Positions 1 to 11,609 of a DNA stretch of 64,000 bases are shown piece by piece (position 1 is the stretch's first letter; every line of letters begins with the position of its first letter). This DNA is from Mangifera indica. Lineage: Eukaryota; Streptophyta; Magnoliopsida; Sapindales; Anacardiaceae. The stretch lies in the NCBI RefSeq assembly GCF_011075055.1, contig NC_058156.1, positions 3,658,001 to 3,722,000 on the forward strand. The letters are read 5' to 3'. The notes beneath the pieces were generated by a model that did no database searches, was not told where the DNA came from, and was given only the letters and a program-made list of their open reading frames with translations. The translations under genes were made by a program, and so were the position numbers.

Positions 1-354
1 AAAAAGGTACACTTCTACTAGGTGCCAAAACCTAGTTAGAGATCATAGACTTTTCGTGATTAATTTGAAATTTACTTGTTTGGTTATTTGAACTCATTTG
101 CCAAAGCAAAAGGGATAATTAATGCGATGGGGTCTTAATCTACTAGAAAGTTCAACAAAACTTTCTGAGTATAACAGTGAAGACTATTGGCTTGAGGAAA
201 ATAGTAAGAGCATTTTAATTAATTAAATCTATAATTAAAATGAATATTAATTATGAATAAAATTACTAATTATCTTTATCTATAAATTATAAATTAAGTA
301 ATCACCATGTCAAACCTAATGTGTTAATCAATTCTCGAAAAAGAGAATAGATTT

Positions 355-998
355 AATAGAAGCAACGTCACTGATTAGTACAAGAATCTTGGGATCATTT
401 TGCATCAGGAAAAGAAGTTATATATCTTTGAAGGGTCATTGCCTAAAGAGCCTACTCTCGAAGCCACTTAGGTAGAGAAAGACATTTTCAACAAATATCT
501 TAATGATTGTGTGGAATTTCAGTACCTTATGCTGACTTAATGACTACAAGGGTTGAATGATATAAGGTGACAAGTGCTTTGTTTGATTATAAACTTTCTA
601 AGGGAGGCCAAGTTGACCCTTATGTGCTCAAAATGATTGGCTATATTGAGAGGTTAGCAAGCTTAGGCTTCATCATGGATAATGAGCCTGTTATTGACCT
701 AGTGTCAATATCCTTCCCTAAATTGTTGGCTAATATCATTATGAATTTTAACTTACAAGAGAAGGAAAAATCCTTGAGGAAGTTGTTGTATATGCTCAGG
801 TAGGTTGAACAAAAGTTATGAATGGTAGTTTTGAATAACATACTTATGGTTGAAGCCTAAGCACCTAAAACTGGAGCTAAGGGCAAACACAAGGCCAAGG
901 CAAAAGCTAAACCCAAAGCAAAGAAGTAACCTAATATTGCTACTCAGTTAACAGAGAATATGGGAAAGAGGAAGATTGTCTGCTTCTATTGTGGCTCA
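355..998 (+). pseudogene. copia gag remnant
   Basis: This is the capsid (gag) region of copia fragment A. The stretch 567-803 is open and shows the copia gag pattern: YVLKMIGYIERLASLGF, then a hydrophobic LVSISFPKLLANIIMNF segment and a KSLRKLLYML tail. It is followed by a Lys/Ala/Pro-rich basic tail (about 870-930) and the first half of a zinc knuckle (CFYCGS, about 980-997). The reading frame then jumps directly into integrase, so the second half of the zinc knuckle, protease and the pre-integrase domain are deleted. In-frame stops occur before and after the open stretch. Assignment to copia gag is firm; function is lost. Confidence 0.75.
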
Positions 999-1830
999 TG
1001 ATAATTCATATTAGATATGGGGAAGCCTACTTTATCACATTTATTGATGACCTCAATAGACATGGCTATGTGTTTTTGTTGAAACATAAGTTTGAATATT
1101 TTAACAAATTCAAAGAATTCAAAACTGAAGTAGAAAAGCAATTTGGGAAACAAATCAAAATTCTTCAAAATAATAAATAAGGTAAATACCTAAGTATTGA
1201 ATTCAAAGGATACCTGAAGGAATATGGCATAGTCTTTCAATTTAATTATGTTGGTATACTATAACATAATGGTGTATCTAAACGGAGGAATATGACCTTG
1301 ATGAAAATGGTCAGGTCCATAATGAGTTTTATCGATCTACTTGTGCCTTTCTGAGGATATGCCTTAAAGACTATTGTCTATACATAGAACCTTGTCCTAT
1401 CTAAATATATGGATAAAACTCCATATGAGTTGCGAATTAAGCGAAAGCCCACTCTAGAATACTTGAGGATTTGGGACTATGAAGTTTATGTTAAAAAATT
1501 GATTTTGAACAAGTTGAATACCAAGTCTGAAAAGTATATCTTTATAGGGTATTTGAAGAAAACTAAGGGATACTACTTCTACTACTCGGAGGAGTAAAAA
1601 GTCTTTGTTACTCATATCAATGTGTTCCTTAAGAAATAATTTATTCTTAAGAGGACTAGTGAGAAAAGGGCAGAACTTGATAAAATTCTTATACCATAAG
1701 ATATCACAGATGTTAGACAAGATGATATGTTATCACAAATGGTTGATCATGTAAAAGTTCCTTAACCTCGAAAGAAACAACCTCAAAGCATATAAGAGTT
1801 ATGTATATCTACACGAGTATGTCACGAGCA
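999..1830 (+). pseudogene. copia integrase remnant
   Basis: This is the integrase core and downstream linker of copia fragment A. YFITFIDDLNRHGYVFLLKH (1030-1090) is the copia integrase segment that carries the first catalytic Asp. FKEFKTEVEKQFGKQIKIL follows (1111-1165). Around 1409-1597 is the conserved copia linker PYELRIKRKPTLEYLRIW, then the FIGYLKKTKGYYFYYSEE block. Stops interrupt at about 1178, 1260 and 1596. The same order recurs in copia copies C, D and E of this window, which supports homology rather than chance similarity. Confidence 0.8.
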
Positions 1831-1859
1831 AGAAATATTTGGTTTTTTTATGACTCAGC

Positions 1860-2206
1860 ATAGTGACGTATTAGTCATCTCTAATGATGAACCTAAGACT
1901 TACGATATATTGTCTCAAGTCCAGATTATGATAAATAGTTGGATGCCATGAAATCTGAATTAGACTATATGTATCAAAACCAAGTATAGACTTTAGAAGA
2001 GGCATTTGAAATAGTAAAACTTGTAGTGTGCAAATAGGTCTACCAAAAGAAAACTCACATAGAAGGTAATATGCATACCTATAAAGCACAACTGGTTGCC
2101 AAAGATTTCACATAAAAATATGACATTGACTATAATGAAATATTTTCACTAGTCGCTATGCATAAGTTTATTATGATTATGTTTGTTATTGTTACATATC
2201 ATGGTT
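1860..2206 (+). pseudogene. copia reverse transcriptase, 5' end only
   Basis: This is the start of the copia RT domain, recognisable after allowing stops and shifts. It includes the lead-in that corresponds to GCK-VFKKKT in copy D and GNMHTYKAQLVAKDF near 2070-2105 (family form YKARLVAKGF). A diverged YDIDYNEIFS and a YHGF remnant follow near 2195. The palm with the catalytic YVDD is absent because the copy ends here. The function is lost. Confidence 0.6.
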
Positions 2207-2925
2207 TTAACCTAACATGATTTGTGACTCATACATTAACTGTTTTAACAAGATTCACACATGCATCATGAAGTCATATTCATGATTTCCAAACCATATA
2301 ATGGCCAACATCTTCCTTATCAACATAAGATGAACAAAATGCATATATATATAAATATATACACTACTATCATAAGAATGAATCATATAATCTAAACAAT
2401 CTAGTATAGAGCATGCTTTCAATGATTCATCATGCCTAACATAGAAAACAGACTTTATTGATCAATCAACCACAATTTTCTTTAAAAGATAATAAGCCAA
2501 ATGATTACCACACTAACTTATCCTCTGGTGTGTAAGTGGTTCTTCATATGGTTACAACAAATTCCAATGATTTGTGGCTTTTTTCAACAACCAAAAACCT
2601 TTTCTCTTTCTCTTTTTCTATAGTAGGCGATTGAATATATAAAAGATATCAGAAAAATTAGGTTAACACCTTTTTTTATTATGCCTTCTAGACATAACAT
2701 AAGAGCATATTGTCACTATACACAAGCGTGTGTCATGTCGCATAACTATGAAAATGCGAGATTTTGCTACGATTCTTTTCTTATCCCTAAATTCAAAATT
2801 TGTTGATGATACATGGTCATGTATACCCTATACATAGGCATGAATCTTTTGGAAAATTAATATTAATTCAATTAAAATAAGGAAAAAAGACTAGAAAGCC
2901 GTTGAGCTTACCTGTAGGTGTTACA
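2207..2925 (-). repeat. 3' LTR of gypsy element B (truncated)
   Basis: On the minus strand the LTR starts TGTAACACCTACAGGTAAGC at 2925, immediately after the polypurine tract. This matches the start of the gypsy LTR at 21316. The far end near 2207-2218 lacks the expected GGTGTTACA terminus, so the LTR is probably truncated where it meets copia fragment A. No target duplication could be identified. Confidence 0.6.
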
Positions 2926-2937
2926 ATCCTCCCCCTT
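2926..2937 (-). other. polypurine tract of gypsy B
   Basis: The minus strand reads AAGGGGGAGGAT directly before the LTR start TGTAACACC. This is the usual plus-strand primer of a gypsy element and fixes the 3' LTR boundary. Confidence 0.7.
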
Positions 2938-2939
2938 AT

Positions 2940-5900
2940 AAAAATTGTGTCCCCAAAATTCACTCAAAAAGCTATTAGAACCATTATCTTATGTCTTACT
3001 TGACCTCCTATATGGCTTCCTTAACTCAGTGATTCCTCTATAGAACTTTAACTAAAGGAATTTGTTTGTGTCTGAGCTTCTTGACTCATTTATCTACAAT
3101 CTGAACTGGGTGCTCCTCTAAGCTAAATTATCCTCAAGTTGAACATCCTCAACTCTAAGCACATGGGTTGGGTTTATGATATACTTGCACAGTAATAATA
3201 CATGGAAAACATTATGAATGCAATCTATCTTTGTTAGTAACGAAAGTAGTAGACAGTCTTACTTACGCACTCCAACACCTCGAATAGTCATATAAACCTC
3301 AATGCTAACTTGTTTTTCCTACAGAATTTCATAAAAGGCTACTCTAATGAATGTTTTATCACTCATACTAAACTCAAGATCACACATTCTCTAGTCTGAA
3401 TAACTCTTCTGATGATCTTGAGCCTACCTCATTCCTTCCCTTTTTAATTTGACAACCTTAATCATCCTCTAGGTCATCTTTGGTCTCAATGTCTAAGTAA
3501 GTGCATTTCATTCTCTTATCTTATCTTAATGTCGTGGTGGTTTAAATCTTCTACCATATAAAGCCTCATATGAAACCATCTTAATAGTTGTCTAGTAACT
3601 ATTGTTGTACGTAAAGTTTGTTAATGGCAATACATCTATCCAACTCGTTCTTTTATTTAAGCAATAAGCCTTGAGCATATCCTCGATCACCTGGTTAACT
3701 TTTTTAAACTGGCTATCTATCTGGGGATGATAAATTGTACTAAATACTAATCTTGTACCTAAAAACATTTGTATACTCTACCAAAAAGTCGATATGAACC
3801 TAGTGTCTCAATCTCATACTATTATTTAAGTATCCCATGAAGCCTAAATATCTCTTTTAAAATGTATCTGACTCAACTAATCTATACTCATGGTGTTCTT
3901 AACTATAACCTATAAAGCATCATATCCTCCTCTGATACTTGGCAAACCAACCACAAAGTCCATTAAGATATACCCATATTTCTATTCTAGAATACTAAAA
4001 GGAAGTTTCGACGATATATGATGTTCAACTTTAACTTGCTAACAAGCTAGACATTTAACCATGAAATCTATTATATCTTTTTTCATACCAAACCAACAAA
4101 ATAATCTCCTCAGATCTTGGTACATCTTTACACTTTCAGGGTTAGCAGTGTGAAAAGAACTATACATCTTAGTAAAGATCTTGTCCTCAAACTCTGATCT
4201 TTAGAATATATACTTGAGCTCAAAACCTCAGGATGCCTTTTACAACACTAAAATTTACCTCAGTACCTTTAGTGGACACACTAATCATCTAAAACTTAAG
4301 CTACACAAATCTCATCTAAAAGGGTTAACTAAATCTAAAGGCTTGCTAACTACCTTGAAATTATCTCAATCTATTCTTTTATAATTATCTTAATTACTCT
4401 CTCACCAACACCTATTGTAACTCTCGATGAGCAGTAATCTATGACAAAATTACTTTTTGACTTAGAACATTTATAATTATGTTAGCCTTATCTGGATGGT
4501 ATATGATCTCTTACTCATAATTCTTTACTAGATTTAACCATCATCTCTGCCTTATATTAAGTTCATTTTGGGTAAATAAATACTTGAGGTTCTTTTGATC
4601 TATGTATATATTACTTTTGATCCCAAACAAATTGTGTCACCAAATTTTAAGGATAAACACCATTATAGCTAACTCAAGGCCATGTGTTAGGTATCGAGCC
4701 TTATAATCTTTCAACTAACAATAGACATATGTTATGACCTTACCCTATTGCATCAACATTACTCTTAATCCTTGATGTGAACCTCTATGAAAATGTCTTA
4801 CTCTTTACCCTCTGTTGGCAAAGCTAAGATAGGAGCTATTGTTGACTTCTTTTTAAATTCCTAGAAACTCTACTTGTAAGCATCAACCATCTTAAATGAA
4901 CATTTCTATGAGTTAACTCTTTGAGCAACTGGGTTAACTTGGTAGAACCCTTAACAAACCATTTGTAATAACTTACTACCCTAAGGAAACTTTTTCCCTC
5001 TTTAGCTGTCATAGTCCTTTACCACTCTAATACAACTTCTATTTTACTAGGGTCTACTGAGATACCATCTTCTAAGACCATGTGTCTAAGAAAAACTACT
5101 CTGCCTAATTGGAACTTGCACTTGGGAAACTTGACATATAACTGCCTCCTCACAAACACGAATCCCAGATGTTGTGCATGCTCATTTTGAATCCTATAGT
5201 ATACTAGGATGTTATTTATGAGCATAACTATAAACTTGTCTAGACAATCTTGAAACGTCTGATTCATAAGGTTCATAAATATCGTTGGGGCATTGATTAA
5301 CCCAAAAGGCATAACTACAAACTCTTAATGCCCATATCTAGTTTTGAATGCATTATTAAGTATATCTTGCTTGGCAACTTGGACCTGATAATAACGTGAC
5401 CTCAAATCGATCTTAGAATACATTAATGCACCCTTGAGCTAATCAAACAAGTCATATATCCTTAAGAATGGGTATTTTTTCTTCACTATTACTTTGTTTA
5501 ACTACCTGTAGTCGATGCACATCCTCATCGATCCATCTTTCTTCTTTACAAATAAAATCAATGCACTTTATAGAGAATGATTTGGTCTGATAAAACCACT
5601 ATCTAACAACTCTTGCAACTATTTTTTTAACTTTTAAAGTTTAGATGGGGTCATTTTGTATAGTGCTTTAGAAATTAGCATTGTGTCTAAGGTTAGCATA
5701 ATGCTAAGTTCCACATTTCTCTCTGGTATTAACCTTGGAAAACTGTCAAGGAAAACATCTAGAAACTATTACACCATTGGAGTATTCTTTACACCTAAAA
5801 CTACTTCATCTAATTTGTTCACCATATGGGCCAAATATGTTATACAACCTTACTCAGCATTTTCCTGGCCTTAGTATTGTTGATCATAAAGCTGAAAACT

Positions 5901-6600
5901 TGACCCTCTCCAAAAGTAAACTGTATCCCATTATCTAAGTTGAACTAGACCTTTTTCTTTTTGTAAACTATCACTGTCTTTTATTTGAACAAGAATTTCA
6001 TGTCGAGTATTACATCAAAATCAAGCATATCCTATTTATGGTCTATCAGAACAATAATAGATTCTTATTGGATATAATACTCAACATGAAATCAAAGGGC
6101 TAGTATATGTCTATTAAACCATAAATAGGATAGGTCTGACCTCTACTATGACCCACTATCTCTACCTTAGGTGCCTTAATGCCTACTTTATCCCATTAAG
6201 GTGGTAACTCAATGATTAAAGGTTGTTTTAGCATTGATGGGACATGAACTAGGTACCCAATACTGTCAAATGCCTTTTTTTCTACCTAAGGATATCTTTA
6301 ACTATCTATCGAATAGCTTTGCTATTTATTTTGGCACAACTAAAGTACTGGATATTTGTCTCTAAGGCTCAACTTGGCTCCTTTCTTGATGGCGAACTTT
6401 TGGGCAAATCTAATTAACCAACTACATCTCCTAATCCTAAAACAAGATCATGATTTAGGTGCATACATGACTTTAACTGAATACAAGTTTGTTATTCTTA
6501 CAGTAGTCAATAAGCAAAGGTGGTTAGAGTTGTATGAGAGTTTAACAAGATTCTCCAAGTGCATAACAAGTTTCTTTACTTAGCTTTGTTATGCACTTTT
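2940..6600 (-). pseudogene. gypsy B gag-pol pseudogene
   Basis: This is a heavily mutated polyprotein. Reading leftwards, a protease/linker zone (about 6300-5650) leads into RT with [16 protein letters not shown] near 5520-5570 and [15 protein letters not shown] near 5360-5410. The only sizeable open part, 5312-5019, holds MPFGLINAPTIFMNLMNQTF, then the catalytic box decayed to MLINNILVYY (family form FIDDILIYS), so both catalytic Asp residues are lost. RNase H and integrase follow with many stops; integrase C-terminal motifs such as HPQIDSQ and YNNSY are visible at about 3750-3580. The order and motifs match the Tekay polyprotein of this window. It cannot encode a working enzyme. Confidence 0.8.
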
Positions 6601-6640
6601 AAAGTCAATAGAACTTAACACCTTCTTGGGTGCCAAAATC

Positions 6641-6654
6641 ATGCTCTGATACCA
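6641..6654 (-). other. primer binding site of gypsy B (tRNA-iMet type)
   Basis: The minus strand reads TGGTATCAGAGCAT, matching the plant initiator-Met tRNA primer site TGGTATCAGAGC. It lies four bases inside the 5' LTR end (GGTGTTACA at 6658). Confidence 0.8.
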
Positions 6655-6688
6655 TAATTGTAACACCTTCTCCAAGTGTATATTATAA

Positions 6689-8373
6689 TGTTTTAAGGCA
6701 TTGTCAATCGGTAGCACAACAGAATTAAAAATTTTAAAAAAAATCAAAGATCCTAAAACCCATCCAAGATACCCATTTTAATGCATAGATTCATGAATAT
6801 GTTAAATACACATAAGGTGTTTAGAAATTATTCATGCGTTGTTGGCTCCACCTAGACTTCACGTGGCTAAGTAAGGATAAATATCCAACCCTTTTAAGGT
6901 GTCACCTTGTGTTCATGCGAAACACGAATAATAAGCGATCTAGAAAGAAAACTACTCAGGTTTCTATCAACTGGATCTTGGAAATTAGATCATGACAATA
7001 AAAGTTTATGTTAACAAGATTCTAGACATAGAGATGTGTGTTTAGGATGTATGTGTTTTAGATTGTTAAGTTTTTAAAAAATTTGACTCAAACTAAATAC
7101 TTTTATTTATAAGGTGTGCATGAATCTAAGTTAGATAGGACTCTAACTACTTGGGAGATAAAGTGTCTAAGAGTTCTTATTAAATTAAAACTTTTAATTT
7201 ATTGGAAGTTTTAATGCATGGGAATGCTAATTAAATTAGGATTTCAACTCAATCTAAACTTTCTATTAAACAATGACTGTGAAGAATTTTTGTTTAACTA
7301 AAACACCTTACCCATGAGTTAACTTAGCCAGTTAACTTGCATCCATCATTTAGCTTTTCTCTTTTTCTATGATCTCAGGATTGTCATCAAACAATCTTTG
7401 TCTTTTGGTTCATATTAACCTCTTAATACGTGTGACCCATAAGCTCTCAATTGAATTAGTAGTGTCCAAATTCAAACATAAACCAAGATTAGCCTCTAGC
7501 AAAGTGTCATAGCCACCTGGATGATAGAGTGTCAACAAATATCTGTATAAGCTTTTAAAAAATCACATTTACATGTAATTCAATTCTTTCGTCAATCGAT
7601 ATCTCTCGAGACTGAGATATAGTAGTATGTCTATCTTAGTAGTTCATTGATATGAGTTGATACACATTAATGACTAAATAAATTAGGCTACAACTTCATC
7701 CTACTATGGCCACAAATTCAAGTAGTCATAAATATCTTTCAGTATTTAAATATAAGATATTTTCTTATGTACTCAAGAGTGATGAATATTTTATTATCAG
7801 TCATAGTCTCTATGTATCTCATGATATGGTCGTTCACTGCCTTTATGATACCTTTATTATGATAATATGGTAGATAGTGTAAAACAATAATGATCTTTAC
7901 ATGAGATGGTTTGGTAACCTTAAGTCCAAAGATCATATGCACCTGTGGTTTCAGAGGATTTGTTTCATAGACACTAAAACAATTATCCATAGGATTATCC
8001 TCTAGTGAGGTCAATTCAATGAATATGTCTATAATGTGCACCTATGTGTTACACTAAGCCGTTAGTAAACATCTTTGACACATGAGAACTATCATCGCCT
8101 TTTTGTAGGGTCACTCAATAATATGATAATCTTATCACCATTACATGCGCCCTTGGCTAATGTTAAGATTATAGAAATTTATAGAATGGTCATCTAATAT
8201 GTTCATAGGGTTCCCATAATCAGTCTTCTGATCCCTTCATCATAATTTTACCATTCTAAAGGCATGTTATTCGCATAATCATATAATAGACAAACATATG
8301 AATTGAATAACTATAAATCCTTTTATTAATTAATGAGATAAATTATAATTACAAATTTCAAATCAATTAGCTT
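6689..8373 (-). repeat. 3' LTR of copia C (about 1.7 kb)
   Basis: This is the reverse complement of the long LTR at 18298-20054. Shared landmarks are the inner start (TTTGAAATTTGTRA, here near 8350), the mid-LTR TTAATTAATAAAAG segment, and the terminal part with AATGCATAGATTCATGAA (6780-6798) and CCTTAAAACA at 6690. The outer edge begins TGTTTTAAGG on the plus strand at 6689. The minus-strand ORF at 8041-7739 lies wholly inside this LTR and is not considered a gene. Confidence 0.7.
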
Positions 8374-11300
8374 TATAGCCAATCGATCATGTATCTAACG
8401 CCAAATTTTGTTAAATGTTTATCGTGCTTTTACTAAAGTAGAGACTTTACTATTGGGTTAGCCAAATTGTCATTTGTATCAATCCTTTCTATCTGTATAT
8501 CACTTCACTGAATAATCTCTTAGATTAGATTATATTATCCGAATATGTGTTTGAACCTCTGATAAGACTATGACTCTTTTGTTTAAGCAATTGCTTCATT
8601 ATTATCGCAATAAAAATTGGCTAAACAATGTTTAGAACCATTCCAATTTTTGTCATGAACTTCTTGATCCATACAACTTTTTTTGTTGCTTTTAAAAGGG
8701 AAATGTACTTAGACTTTGTTGTAAAATCAATTGCTAAATTTTGTTTGAAGCTTTTCTAGCTTACTACATACTATTCAAACAAAACACAAACCCAGATTGT
8801 GATTTAATATCATCTTAATTGTTTTAGAAACTGGCATCGTTGTAGCCTTTAATAGTGAGTTCAAAATCTCCTATATAAACCAAAGGCATATCCTTAGTCC
8901 TTCGTAGGTGTTTTTAGGATTTTCACTAGGATCAAATTGATCTTTACTACATACGCTCAAGGTGTATGAGACATCAAGTTTCACATATAGCATGGCATAT
9001 ATGATTGATCATATAGTCGAGGCATACAGGAACCTACTCATCTTATCCTTATGAGATTGTGAAAATGGACACATCTCTTTTGAAAGATATACATCATAGG
9101 ATATAGGTATAAATCTTTTATTAGATTCCTCTATAAAGAATCTTGTCAACACCTTATCTATGTATGTACTTTGACTTAGGCCTAACAGTTTATGCTCTCT
9201 ATCTTAGTAAATTTTAATCTAAAGAGATTAAGCTATTTCTCCTAAGTATTTCACAAAAAAACACTTGGATAACCAAACCTTTACCAATTACAAGTTTGGT
9301 ATGTCATTTCCAATAATCAAGATGTCATCGACATATAATACTATAAATGCATCTATGCTTTCACTCACCTTCTTATACACATATAACTTGTCTTCATTTT
9401 TTATAAAATCAAACTCTTTGTATAACTTCATCAAAACAAATATTCCAACTTTTGAAAGCCTACTTAAGCCCATAAATGGACTTTTGTAGCTTGTGTACTC
9501 TATTAGTCTATCCAATAAGAATGAAACCATCAAGTTGTACCATATAAATGCCCTCTACAAGGTTACCATTCAATAAAGTATTTTTAACATTCATCTGAAA
9601 GGTTTCATAGTCATGGTATGTAACAATAGCAAGTATAATCCTAATAAACTTAAACATAGTGATTGGTAAAAAGGTTTCATCATAATCAATGTCATATTTT
9701 TGTATGAAACATTTAACAATCAGTCGTGCTTTATAGGTATACACATTACCTTTCATGTTAGTTTTCTTTTTTAAAACCCATTTGCACCATACAAGTTTTA
9801 CTTATTCAAGCACATCCATTATAATCCATACTTAGTTTTGTTATATAAAGTTTACTTAAAATTTTATGGCATCTAACCATTTATCAAAATTTGGACTTAA
9901 GATAGTGTCATTATAAGTCTTAGGTTCATCATTAGAGATGATGAATACACTGCCATGTTAAGTATAAGAAAACCAAATCTTTCTAGCTCGCAACGTACTT
10001 ATGTAGATCTACATAGCTCTTATGTGCTCTAAGGTTATCCCTTTCAAGGTTAAGAAACTTCCTCATGATTAACCATCTATGATATCATATCATCTTATTG
10101 AACATCTTTGGTATCTTGTGGTATAAGAACTTGATCAAGTTTCATCCTCCTCTCACTAGTCCTCTTAAGAATAAATTCTTTCTCAAGGAACAAGCCAGTT
10201 TCCTCCAGGTGGTAGAAGTAATATCCTTTAGTTTCTTTTGGGTGCCCCACAAAGTTACATTTTTCTGACCTAGTTTTTAGCTTGTTTGAAGTCAATTTCT
10301 AGACATAAGCTTCACAACCCCAAATCCTCAAGTATTCTAGATTAAGCTTTTGCCTGATCACAACTCATATAGAGTTTTATCCACGGATTTAGATAGGACA
10401 CGATTCAATATATAGACGATAGTATTTAGGGCATGTCTCGAGAAAGACATAGGTAGATTGGTAAAACTCATTATGAACCTGACTATTTCCGTTAAGATTC
10501 TATTCCTCTATTTAGATACATTATTATATTGTGGTATACTAAGAGGGATAAGTTGAGAGACTATCCGATGTTCCTTCAAGTATCCTCTAAATTCAACACT
10601 TATGTATTCACCTCCATAGTCATTACAAAGGGTTTTAATTTGCTTCTCAAGCTACTCGTTCTTGAATTCTTTGAATTTATTAAAACATTCAGACTTGTGT
10701 TTCAATAAAAAAATATAGCCATATCTACTAAGGTCATCAGTAAATGTAACAAAGTAGGTTTTTCCATATCTAGTATGTATTATCATGGCCCACACATATC
10801 ACTATGAATGATCCCTAAAAGTTTAATCGCCTTTTCATTATGCTTAGTGAAGGGTGTTTTTGTCATCTTACCCAATAGGCATGATTTGTATTCATCATAA
10901 TATTAGAAGTCAAATGATTACAAGACTCTTTGTTTAAGAAGTCTTGATATGCATTTCGATCCTATGTAATTTAGCTTGTAATGCCATAGATATGTGGTAT
11001 TCAGTTAATTTGTTTTCAAACATTTATTATTTTTGCACATTGAAAATTTTATTATTTAGTTTTAGAATGTACAAACTATTATACAAATCAACCATTCCAT
11101 AAAAGAATATTACTAAAGCTAACAGTTATAATACCACTAGCAATAAAAAAAAATATTTTTTCTTGTCTAAAATAAACACAAAAATTAAATTTCTAGAAAC
11201 AGACGAAACATAATAGCATTTATTTAACTCTAAAACAAGTCCAATAGTGAACCTAAGGTAATAAATTCCTACGACTAATGTAGCAACATGTGTTCTATTT

Positions 11301-11609
11301 TTAACTCGTTGGTTAACCTCTTTTTTGCCAAGCCATCTATTGTGCCACAATTTCTACATATCAGAACAAATATAAGTACAATATCCTATGTCTACAACCT
11401 AGGATAAACAAAGAGAATAGTTTATATTAATGAGAATAATAGGGGTTTTAGCTACATTTTTCTTCTTGTTTTCTAGAAAGGCCTTGTAATGTCTCCTCCA
11501 GTATCTAGCTTTGCTACAATAGAAGTAGACAACCTATCCCTTCCCTATACCACCTATTGGTTAAGTAGTAGTATCAGTCATTTCTTTGCTTTGGACTTAG
11601 GCTTTACCT
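8374..11609 (-). pseudogene. copia C pol pseudogene
   Basis: Going leftwards: the Lys/Pro-rich gag tail and zinc-knuckle remnant (11600-11440); protease/pre-integrase (11400-10850, with ELNKCYYVSSVSRNLI at about 11235-11190); integrase core (10800-10600); linker (10380-10095, KCNFVGHPKETKGYYFYHLE then FLEKEFILKRTSERR); RT (9790-9288, YKARLIVKCFIQKYDIDYDE, then IVLYVDDILIIGND, so the catalytic YVDD box is retained near 9320); and an RNase H tail near 8500-8400 (NDNLANPIVKSLL). Stops and frameshifts separate these blocks. Order and motifs are unambiguous for copia; the gene is dead. Confidence 0.85.

Larger units (their letters stand above)
1..2206 (+). mobile_element. Ty1/copia fragment A (leader-gag-integrase-RT start)
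   Basis: This is a decayed internal part of a copia LTR retrotransposon, entering from outside the window. Bases 1-350 are untranslated leader, recognised because they align by eye with 15610-16140 in copia copy E (shared stretches include an identical AATTAATTAAATCT block and the GTCAAACCTAATGT motif). Gag, integrase and the start of reverse transcriptase follow in canonical copia order. Many stops and frameshifts are present. It ends inside RT at about 2206, where gypsy LTR sequence on the other strand begins, so the gypsy insertion or a later deletion removed the rest of RT, RNase H and the 3' LTR. Confidence 0.85.
2207..6657 (-). mobile_element. Ty3/gypsy element B, decayed
   Basis: This is a gypsy LTR retrotransposon on the minus strand. 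From right to left it has a tRNA-iMet primer site (6641-6654), a decayed gag/protease/RT/RNase H/integrase region, a polypurine tract (2926-2937) and a 3' LTR (ending at 2925). Its 5' LTR survives only as about 30 bases (6658-6688) starting TGTAACACC before copia LTR sequence takes over. The coding region has a stop every few dozen codons but stays collinear with the intact Tekay-like polyprotein at 29091-33749, so it is probably the same chromovirus branch but far older. Confidence 0.8.
6689..11609 (-). mobile_element. Ty1/copia element C, 5' part missing
   Basis: This is a minus-strand copia element. From left to right on the plus axis it has the 3' LTR (6689-about 8373), RNase H, RT, integrase, pre-integrase domain, zinc knuckle and the basic tail of gag. 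It stops at about 11609 in the Lys-rich end of gag, where plus-strand gag of copia fragment D starts. Its 5' LTR, leader and most of gag are missing. Confidence 0.8.

Noticed and set aside
7739..8041. A 100-codon minus-strand ORF as a small gene
   Set aside because: It lies wholly within the copia C LTR and is not open in the homologous LTR at 18298-20054.
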